DNA of 9,683 nt from an uncultured Mycoplasmatota bacterium. Lineage in GTDB: Bacteria; Bacillota_I; Bacilli_A; RF39; UBA660. The notes under the pieces are model-generated. The model was not told the origin of the DNA, did no database searches, and was given only the letters and a program-made list of their open reading frames with translations. The first letter of the stretch is position 1; every line of letters begins with the position of its first letter. Position numbers and translations under genes: made by a program. This document shows positions 1-5,885 of the stretch, piece after piece. The stretch lies in NCBI GenBank assembly GCA_900554305.1, contig USGV01000018.1, positions 1-9,683 on the forward strand, read 5' to 3'.

Positions 1-22
1 CTATCCATTTACTTTTTAAATA

Positions 23-865
23 TTACTTAACATGATTATTATATTCTCTAGCTATATCTAAAAATTTATGCAATTCTTTTTCTAATTCTTCAAAATGGTC
101 TTTACAATAAGTAAAGTCCTTTTCTTTACTTTTTAATTCATGCTGATAAGCAATGTCTGCAAAACTCATAAATCCTAAGTATTTAGCATCACTTTTCATT
201 GAGTGAACTAAAATTGCATAATTTTCCATATCTTTCTCTTCCAAATACTTTTTCAAATTAGAAAGTTTTTCATCAATTTCCTCTAAATAATCATGAAGAG
301 TCATATGATACATCTCCATATCACCTAAAAGTTCTAAGGCATGATCAATATCTACTCCGTGATTTCTTAAATAATCTTCATTATATACTTGTTCACTAGA
401 TGAAGCATCACTAGTATTAACACTTTCAGAAACATCTAAAAGCTCAGTAGTATGAAATAACTCCCCAGTCTGAGAATCTTTCAAATGAAGAAGTGTCGCA
501 AAAACACGAACCATTTCATCTTTTTCGATCGGCTTAGCTAAATAATCATCAAACCCATCACCTATATATTTCTCTCTCATACCAGTAATCGCATTAGCAG
601 TTAAGGCAACCACAGGTATAGAAAAATCTGGTAAATCTTTTAATTTCTTTAAAGTCTCAACTCCACTCATTTTAGGCATCATATCATCCAGTAAAATAAT
701 ATCATATTTCTCGCCAGACATAATTTTTTCTAAGCAATGATAACCGCTATCTACACATTCTACATCAGCAGAATATCTCTTTAATAATTGACTAGCAACC
801 TTTAAATTCAAAGTATTGTCATCAACTACCAAAATCCGATAACCAGATAAGTCTAAATGTGTCAA
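23..865 (-). CDS. REC-Hpt phosphorelay protein (TTG start)
   Basis: 280-aa protein with a receiver domain (about 8-127) and a C-terminal histidine phosphotransfer domain (about 165-275). The receiver has acidic pocket D15-D16, phospho-acceptor D60 in LLDDMMP, T89 and K111 (AKP). The Hpt domain carries H221 in [13 protein letters not shown] Ser/Thr/Glu-rich linker (about 130-162) joins them. There is no DNA-binding or enzymatic output, so phosphate presumably passes H251 (kinase) to D60 to H221 to an unseen regulator. TTG at 865-863 is the only usable start: upstream in frame there is no ATG, GTG or TTG before the TGA at 904-902, and only a weak GGA serves as ribosome-binding site. Translation must be coupled to the kinase, or the two are joined by a frameshift. 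Confidence 0.88.
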   Translation of the reverse strand: MTHLDLSGYRILVVDDNTLNLKVASQLLKRYSADVECVDSGYHCLEKIMSGEKYDIILLDDMMPKMSGVETLKKLKDLPDFSIPVVALTANAITGMREKYIGDGFDDYLAKPIEKDEMVRVFATLLHLKDSQTGELFHTTELLDVSESVNTSDASSSEQVYNEDYLRNHGVDIDHALELLGDMEMYHMTLHDYLEEIDEKLSNLKKYLEEKDMENYAILVHSMKSDAKYLGFMSFADIAYQHELKSKEKDFTYCKDHFEELEKELHKFLDIAREYNNHVK

Positions 866-2307
866 ATTAGGTCCAGTATCTTTATGTAAGCTACTTCTTT
901 TTCAATAGGCTGATCTAGAATAATAGTAAACTTAGATCCTTCACCATAAACTGTATGAACAACAACTTTACCGCCCATAAGTTCAACCAACTGTTTAGTA
1001 ATTGCAAGACCCAATCCGGTACCCTCTACTGTCGTATTACGGTCTTCGTCAAGCCGCTGGAATTTAGTAAATAATTTATCAATATTTTCTTTCTTAATAC
1101 CACGACCAGAATCTTCAACAGAAACAATCAAACGGCAACGATTAGCATTATTTACACAATTAACTTCATACCGTACAAACCCATGTTCCGTATATTTACT
1201 GGCATTACTCAAAATATTAGTAACAACTTTCTTAACATTAGTATGATCACCATATAAAACCTTTGGTAAATCAGGTGCAATATATACTTGAAAATCAAGT
1301 CCCTTCTCATCCATTCTAGGCTTAATTAACTTAGCAAGACTAGAAAACAATTCAGGTGCATCATAAGGAGAATTAGTAATCTCTAATTTACCAGCTTCAA
1401 TCTTAGATATATCTAAAATACCATTAACAATCTCTAACAAAGTATTAGAAGCATTAACGATATCTTTTGCATTATCTTTAGCCTCATCCAATGTTTTAGC
1501 ATGACGTACACAATCACTAAAACCAACAATAGCATTTAATGGAGTACGAATTTCATGAGACATACTAGATAAGAAATCAGTCTTAGCCTGATTAGCTTTA
1601 TCGGCTTGTTCCTTAGCAAGTTCCAATTGCTCAATCATCTTAACATCAGGATTTTCAATTGTATTATACATTAAAAATATTAGAAATGTTTCCATTGAAG
1701 TAGCAATCGTAAGTGTTGGATTAAGTTTTTGAACTATTGTTGTAAAAATTATTCCAACTACAAAAACAAATAATGGCAAATACTTTTTCTTCTTAATATT
1801 ACGTATATTGCAAACCATAGAAATAATACAGATAATTCCACAAAGTCCAGAAACAACATACACTAAGTTAGCTGCCAAACCATACGAATAAGTAAAACCA
1901 TTGCCAGAATATAATTCAATTGGTAAACAGAATAATAAAATTGCACAAAAAGCAAAAATTCCAATAATAATTTTTCTTAACGTCCAATATTTTCCTGGAG
2001 TAGTACTCTCATCAATCTTAATAAAAGTAACAAAAATAACATACATACTAAATAGGAAAGCAAAACTCATTAAATAAAGTAAAAACAATTTATTAATAAT
2101 AGTAGTCCAAATTGTAATTGGAAAGTATAACAAAGAATATGTACATACAAACTCTAATAATAAACCAATTAAATTACTAACAACCAAAATACTAAAAATA
2201 CGATTTTCATAAGTATTGATATGTTTTTTCGTAAAATACATTAAATTTAATGTTAATGAATAAAACAAACTTACACAAATTAATACTAAACTAACATTAA
2301 TTTCCAT
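862..2307 (-). CDS. Sensor histidine kinase with N-terminal 7TM region
   Basis: 481-aa membrane kinase. Seven hydrophobic segments (about 4-24, 37-57, 74-96, 111-131, 142-168, 176-193, 197-214) resemble the seven-helix N-terminal region of some histidine kinases and probably sense a membrane or extracellular cue; no large extracellular domain is present. A short helical linker (222-245) leads to the dimerisation domain with phospho-acceptor H251 in [11 protein letters not shown]. The ATPase domain has the N box [10 protein letters not shown] (364-373), G1 DSGRGI (399-404), F box [11 protein letters not shown] (411-421) and G2 GTGLGLAI (429-436), so it looks active. The start has AGAAGGTG (2320-2313) upstream. 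The last 15 residues, after the ATPase fold, run out of frame with the following receiver gene. The TGA stop overlaps the next start by 4 nt (TTGA). Homologues with this architecture are often one-piece hybrid kinases; see findings. Confidence 0.93.
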   Translation of the reverse strand: MEINVSLVLICVSLFYSLTLNLMYFTKKHINTYENRIFSILVVSNLIGLLLEFVCTYSLLYFPITIWTTIINKLFLLYLMSFAFLFSMYVIFVTFIKIDESTTPGKYWTLRKIIIGIFAFCAILLFCLPIELYSGNGFTYSYGLAANLVYVVSGLCGIICIISMVCNIRNIKKKKYLPLFVFVVGIIFTTIVQKLNPTLTIATSMETFLIFLMYNTIENPDVKMIEQLELAKEQADKANQAKTDFLSSMSHEIRTPLNAIVGFSDCVRHAKTLDEAKDNAKDIVNASNTLLEIVNGILDISKIEAGKLEITNSPYDAPELFSSLAKLIKPRMDEKGLDFQVYIAPDLPKVLYGDHTNVKKVVTNILSNASKYTEHGFVRYEVNCVNNANRCRLIVSVEDSGRGIKKENIDKLFTKFQRLDEDRNTTVEGTGLGLAITKQLVELMGGKVVVHTVYGEGSKFTIILDQPIEKEVAYIKILDLI

Positions 2308-2329
2308 ACAAACACCTTCTCTAGTATAA

Positions 2330-2358
2330 ATTATAGTAAAAATTAAAAACGTTGTAAA
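2330..2358 (-). promoter_or_regulatory. Near-consensus sigma-A promoter of the kinase/REC-Hpt operon
   Basis: TTTACA (-35, 2358-2353) and TATAAT (-10, 2335-2330) on the minus strand are 17 nt apart; 11 of 12 positions match consensus. Predicted start is near 2323, giving a leader of about 16 nt that contains AGAAGGTG (2320-2313) and no visible operator or riboswitch. This suggests steady, fairly strong expression. Confidence 0.8.
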
Positions 2359-2381
2359 GAAAAAGGACGAAAGATCGCCCT
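2356..2381 (-). terminator. Intrinsic terminator of the ANL gene
   Basis: On the minus strand AGGGCGA (2381-2375), loop TCTT and TCGTCCT (2370-2364) form a 7-bp stem with one G-T wobble, followed by TTTTTCTTT. The first bases of the stem are the last two of the TAG stop codon. The T-run leads directly into the -35 box of the kinase promoter. Confidence 0.85.
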
Positions 2382-4341
2382 ATTTTTTTAGTGTTTTATT
2401 TGCATCATGAAAATGATATTGACTTGGTGTAACAAAAGAAATCTCTCCATCTCGATAAACCGGTTTAATACATTTTTCTGTAATTCCCTCATCTTCTAAA
2501 GTATGGAAATCTCTTTTACCACTACTTGTTAATGGAAAACTTTCTTCATTACCATGAACCCTAAAAAATACACGCTCTGCAATATCTTCACCTAAAATAT
2601 CAGCACACCGACTATCAGCAGATATCAAAGTATTCAAAATAGAAGATGACGTTTTTACTTTTTCAGGTTGCATTTCAACGTGAGCAATATACAATGGTCC
2701 ATCAACTTCATCGCACTCTGCTTTTACAACCTCACAAGATAAAATATTTTTTGTATCGCGTAAAACACTATCTGCAACAACAAAATTAGGAATTTCCTCT
2801 TCCTTATCAGGAATCCTACCCTTCATATAAATAGATCCATTTTCATCTAAATAGCCATAAACATTGCAGTCTCCCCAAACTTTACCTTGTGCATCACGAA
2901 TAAAGAACTTCTCTGTTGCTTCTGGATTATTTTTATATTCTTTCATATTACATGGAGAATTAGCAACCAGCCTTCCAAATTGATTTGGAGGGCAATGATT
3001 ACCATCTTTATCTAAAACAGCAACTTCTACCATTTGAAATGGATTTAATCCATGAGGCTCCTTTTTAAATGCATATTTCGGAGTCTTGCTTTGTAAGGAA
3101 CGGAATAATAACCAGAAAATACCACCGTGTTCACAGTCCCCACCTGCAACAGACATTGTAACTGGAGAAATAGGTAAAGGTACTATATTTTTACCAGCTT
3201 TCGTCTTACGTAAAGCTTTATTAAGAAACTTTTCTTCATTTCTTTCCAAAGGTTCACCAACCGCAAAAGCTAACAATAAATTTGGCAAAAATACATTTCT
3301 CCCACCTAAAATTTCTTTAGCTGCTTGAACCCAAAAACTACGAGTTGCTACTACATATGTTGGTTGATTAATAAGTAAAGTATTTAAAAAGAAATCTTTA
3401 TCATAAATAGGTTCCATAGCTAATTTAGATCCTTGCATCAATGCATCAGAAATACTAGAAATAATATCAGTATTAGAATGAGTCGGTATATGAGCTTGTA
3501 CTGTAAAGTTTTTCATAGATGTAGTTTTTTGAACTTCTGGATCATGACATCTTCCTATAGTGATAAGGCTTCTATTAGCATGAACAATTGCCTTTGGACG
3601 ACTAGAATGAGTAGAACCGCTTGTATAAGTAATAAGAAATTCATCATTCATACTGCAATTTTCTTGTAATTTACCACGATAATTAGCACCTAACTTTCCA
3701 AAGTCAGATATAGACAATATCTTAGCATTTTGACTACGATGAAAATCAACAGTGTTTTTCATCAATCCATGTACGTTATCAAATCGTTGATAAGGATTTA
3801 TTCCATTTGGTAAAGAGTCTGTCAAAGAAGGAACTACAATATGTTCAATATGACTATTTTCAATAACTTTCTTAAGTTTTGCATATTTGTTATCTTCAAT
3901 AAACATAACTTTAGAATCACAATCTTTGATAATCTCACCAATATAATCAGGATCAAAATCATCTGCAAATATATTAAGTTTAGCACCTAGCATACTAGCC
4001 GCACCAAGTAAATAAACAAGCTCAGGCGTATTAGACATACACACAGGAATTTCTGTTCCTTTAGAAACACCCATAGTTTTTAAAGATTTTGCATATGCTT
4101 TCATCTGATTAAACATTTCACCATAAGTAATTTTATTACCTCGATATATCAATGCAATATCATCCTTAGTCTTCTTATTTCTCTCATAAATTTCCTCATA
4201 CCAAGAATGATTGTGATTTTCTTCCAAGTCTTTCAAAACTCTAGTAATGAATTCCTCATTAGTTTCTACACGTTTACCCCTTTTTGTAAGTAACTTTATT
4301 TTTTCTCCCATCATTTTTTTAATTTTATCAAAGTTAATCAT
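2380..4341 (-). CDS. Divergent ANL-superfamily adenylating enzyme (acyl-CoA synthetase-like, AMP-binding)
   Basis: A 653-aa AMP-forming ligase: it should activate a carboxylate with ATP to an acyl-adenylate and probably pass it to CoA or another thiol. AGGAGG (4356-4351) lies 9 nt before the ATG. The phosphate loop is TSGSTHSSRPKA (240-251), altered from the usual TSGSTGxPKG by an extra residue, Gly to His and a final Ala. GEP (362-364) and GDCEHGG (401-407) stand where GGE and YGxTE are expected. GD (490-491) and GR (508-509, R509) mark the hinge region, but the following stretch PDKEEEIPN departs from the family pattern. SFPLTSSGKRDF keeps the catalytic lysine K609. No signal peptide or membrane helix is seen, and no carrier-protein or transferase domain is fused. 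The substrate cannot be predicted. It is transcribed as a single gene between its own leader and a terminator. Confidence 0.85.
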   Translation of the reverse strand: MINFDKIKKMMGEKIKLLTKRGKRVETNEEFITRVLKDLEENHNHSWYEEIYERNKKTKDDIALIYRGNKITYGEMFNQMKAYAKSLKTMGVSKGTEIPVCMSNTPELVYLLGAASMLGAKLNIFADDFDPDYIGEIIKDCDSKVMFIEDNKYAKLKKVIENSHIEHIVVPSLTDSLPNGINPYQRFDNVHGLMKNTVDFHRSQNAKILSISDFGKLGANYRGKLQENCSMNDEFLITYTSGSTHSSRPKAIVHANRSLITIGRCHDPEVQKTTSMKNFTVQAHIPTHSNTDIISSISDALMQGSKLAMEPIYDKDFFLNTLLINQPTYVVATRSFWVQAAKEILGGRNVFLPNLLLAFAVGEPLERNEEKFLNKALRKTKAGKNIVPLPISPVTMSVAGGDCEHGGIFWLLFRSLQSKTPKYAFKKEPHGLNPFQMVEVAVLDKDGNHCPPNQFGRLVANSPCNMKEYKNNPEATEKFFIRDAQGKVWGDCNVYGYLDENGSIYMKGRIPDKEEEIPNFVVADSVLRDTKNILSCEVVKAECDEVDGPLYIAHVEMQPEKVKTSSSILNTLISADSRCADILGEDIAERVFFRVHGNEESFPLTSSGKRDFHTLEDEGITEKCIKPVYRDGEISFVTPSQYHFHDANKTLKK

Positions 4342-4359
4342 AAATTTCCCCCTCCTAAT

Positions 4360-4409
4360 AAAAAAGCAGCGCCAAAAAGAGACAAAAACTCTATAAGGTA
4401 CTGCTTTTT
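4360..4409 (-). terminator. Terminator/attenuator hairpin abutting the ANL ribosome-binding site
   Basis: On the minus strand AAAAAGCAGTACC (4409-4397) pairs with GGCGCTGCTTTTT (4373-4361) with one A/C mismatch and one G-T wobble. AGAG/CTCT can form a small inner stem. A run of six T (4365-4360) follows GCTGC. The ANL ribosome-binding site AGGAGG (4356-4351) begins only 3 nt after the T-run, so there is no room for a promoter between them. The hairpin must lie in the ANL leader, and it is also the only visible terminator for the rluD operon. The complementary strand also ends in a T-run, so it could work in both directions. Confidence 0.7.
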
Positions 4410-4444
4410 ATATTTATATAATTGATTAAATAAGTCCTTAACAT
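4391..4444 (-). CDS. Candidate 17-codon leader ORF upstream of the ANL gene
   Basis: ATG (4444-4442) to TAG (4393-4391) encodes MLRTYLINYINIKSSTL. GGGGGAG (4460-4454), a purine-rich site standing out in AT-rich surroundings, lies 9 nt upstream, and the predicted transcription start is about 20 nt before the ATG. The last codons (AAA AGC AGT ACC) coincide with the whole 5' arm of the terminator hairpin, and the stop falls in its loop. A ribosome finishing this ORF would therefore block the hairpin. The peptide resembles nothing I recognise. A 17-codon frame could occur by chance, so the case rests on the combination of promoter, ribosome-binding site and overlap with the hairpin. Confidence 0.45.
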   Translation of the reverse strand: MLRTYLINYINIKSSTL

Positions 4445-4471
4445 AAGAACCCACTCCCCCAACTAAGCAAT

Positions 4472-4500
4472 ATTTTACACGATAAATCTCTTTTTTGCAA
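4472..4500 (-). promoter_or_regulatory. Sigma-A-like promoter for the ANL enzyme gene
   Basis: On the minus strand, TTGCAA (-35, 4500-4495) and TAAAAT (-10, 4477-4472) are separated by exactly 17 nt. The start point is predicted near 4465-4463, giving a leader of about 120 nt. The -35 box starts 4 nt after the rluD-type stop codon. Confidence 0.7.
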
Positions 4501-4504
4501 GTAT

Positions 4505-5395
4505 TTATTGATTTCTAAGTTGTTCTAGATTATCTAAAAACTCTTGTGGAGGATCAACTTCAAAAAATAATTCTTTACCTGTGGAAGGATGTTTAAACTT
4601 AATACTCTTAGAATGTAACATCTGGCCAAACTCCGTAGACTTACCTCTACCATACATTGGATCATTAGAAACAGGATAACCAATATATGCCATATGAACA
4701 CGAATTTGATGAGTCCTACCAGTCTCTAAAATACACTCTACTAAAGTATGATTAGAAAAAGTTTCCAAAACTTTAAAATGAGTAATAGACTCTTTTCCAT
4801 GTACATCAGTTACTGCCATTTTTTGACGATTATTAGGGTCTCTTCCGATAGGAGCATCAATTGTTCCAGTATCATGTTTAATAACTCCATCAACAATTGC
4901 TAAATAATGACGTTCTACTTCTTTATTAGCAATCATTTTAGACAAAGCTTCATGCGTTTTATCGTTTTTAGCAACCAACATCAATCCACTAGTATCTTTA
5001 TCTAAACGATGCACAATCCCAGGACGATTAGGCTCCCCAGCAGAAAGATGAAAACGATATAAAAGTGCATTAACTAAAGTACCAGTATAATGACCAGGAG
5101 CAGGATGAACAACCATTCCACTAGCCTTATTAATAACAAGTAAATCATCATCTTCATAAACAATATCAAGAGGTATATCCTCTGCTTCTATAGAAATATC
5201 ATAATTTAAATCATCATTAACTAGGATAGTATCTCCTAATTTAACATTATAGTTATTACTAACAACTTTACCATTAACAGTAACAAGTTCCTGTTTAATA
5301 AGTTTTTGCACTTTACTTCTAGATAAATCTAGTTCCTCTGCTAAATAAGAATCAATTCTTTTTCCATTTTCTGTTACTTCTATCTCGAAATTCAT
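4505..5395 (-). CDS. rluD: RluD/RluC-type ribosomal large-subunit pseudouridine synthase
   Basis: Cytoplasmic RNA-modifying enzyme that isomerises uridine to pseudouridine, probably in 23S rRNA; the exact site cannot be read from the sequence. The chosen ATG at 5395 has AGGAG (5408-5404) 8 nt upstream, giving 296 aa; a longer frame from 5419 lacks such a site. Residues 1-60 form an S4 RNA-binding domain (RIDSYLAEELDLSRSKVQ). The catalytic domain follows with HRLDKDTSG (129-137), whose D132 is the catalytic aspartate. ETGRTHQIRVH (224-234), a conserved Rlu-family element, and LHSKSIKFKHP (260-270) are also visible. It is the last gene of the dnaE-lspA operon and is the counterpart of B. subtilis ylyB by position and sequence type. 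The next promoter begins only a few bases after its stop, so its transcript must run into the leader hairpin at 4409-4360. Confidence 0.94.
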   Translation of the reverse strand: MNFEIEVTENGKRIDSYLAEELDLSRSKVQKLIKQELVTVNGKVVSNNYNVKLGDTILVNDDLNYDISIEAEDIPLDIVYEDDDLLVINKASGMVVHPAPGHYTGTLVNALLYRFHLSAGEPNRPGIVHRLDKDTSGLMLVAKNDKTHEALSKMIANKEVERHYLAIVDGVIKHDTGTIDAPIGRDPNNRQKMAVTDVHGKESITHFKVLETFSNHTLVECILETGRTHQIRVHMAYIGYPVSNDPMYGRGKSTEFGQMLHSKSIKFKHPSTGKELFFEVDPPQEFLDNLEQLRNQ

Positions 5396-5885
5396 TATAA
5401 TCACTCCTAAAAATATCAATTACTAAAATTAAAAAACCCACTGTAATTCCAATATCTGCAATATTAAATACTGGAAAACTATAACCAAAGAAAGAAAATG
5501 CTAAATAATCAACAACCGCACCATATAAAATACGATCAATTAAATTACCTATAATCCCCCCAATAACAATACCAAGTCCAACCTTTTTCCATTTAGTCAT
5601 AACTTCATCTGAAAGCACATAAAAGTGTAGAAAAGCTAAAACCAATACACTAAGTACGATAAGAATGATAGTTGCTCCACTAAAAAGACTAAATGCAGCA
5701 CCTGTATTTTCAATATGATACAAAGAAAAAAAGTTAGGAATAACAGTAATTTCATCCATCAAAGAAATCTTAGAACGTACAAGTAATTTAACTAGTTGAT
5801 CAATCATTAATAAAACACAAGCAACACTATAAACAGCCTCTCTATTTTTTAACAACCGACCTGTCTTTTTAATCTTCTTTATCAT
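5352..5885 (-). CDS. lspA: Lipoprotein signal peptidase (signal peptidase II)
   Basis: Membrane aspartyl protease that removes the signal peptide of prolipoproteins after diacylglyceryl transfer to the lipobox Cys. The 177 aa (family usually 150-180) contain four hydrophobic segments (about 17-37, 69-91, 102-119, 138-158). Conserved blocks are DQ (29-30) in TM1, NTGAAFSLF (60-68), GNLIDR (113-118), VVD with catalytic D126, and FNIAD with catalytic D144. The start at 5885 is supported by AGGAGG (5897-5892) 6 nt upstream, inside the 3' end of dnaE. The basic N-terminal extension (KKIKKTGRLLKNR) is somewhat long and fits a cytoplasmic tail. The C-terminal 20 residues are charged and are encoded across the start of the rluD-type gene (44-nt overlap), so translation of the two is probably coupled. 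The lspA-rluD pairing is common in Firmicutes. Confidence 0.97.
   Translation of the reverse strand: MIKKIKKTGRLLKNREAVYSVACVLLMIDQLVKLLVRSKISLMDEITVIPNFFSLYHIENTGAAFSLFSGATIILIVLSVLVLAFLHFYVLSDEVMTKWKKVGLGIVIGGIIGNLIDRILYGAVVDYLAFSFFGYSFPVFNIADIGITVGFLILVIDIFRSDYNEFRDRSNRKWKKN

Noticed and set aside
1..8. ATG at 8-6 on the minus strand just after the REC-Hpt stop, possibly the next gene
   Set aside because: Only two codons are visible and there is no ribosome-binding site, so it cannot be supported from this window.
3086..3328. Plus-strand open frame of 80 codons inside the ANL gene
   Set aside because: It is antisense to conserved ANL residues, has no recognisable domain and no ribosome-binding site, and is a shadow of the real gene.
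3433..3669. Plus-strand open frame of 78 codons inside the ANL gene
   Set aside because: It is antisense to the phosphate-loop region, its composition is unlike a real protein, and it has no supporting signals.
4391..4465. T-box or other known riboswitch in the ANL leader
   Set aside because: The G-rich run at 4460-4450 does not match the T-box sequence or any riboswitch core I can recognise, and no matching antiterminator partner for it was found.
5396..5419. Longer rluD start adding 8 residues
   Set aside because: AGGAG at 5408-5404 points to the ATG at 5395, where the S4 domain begins.
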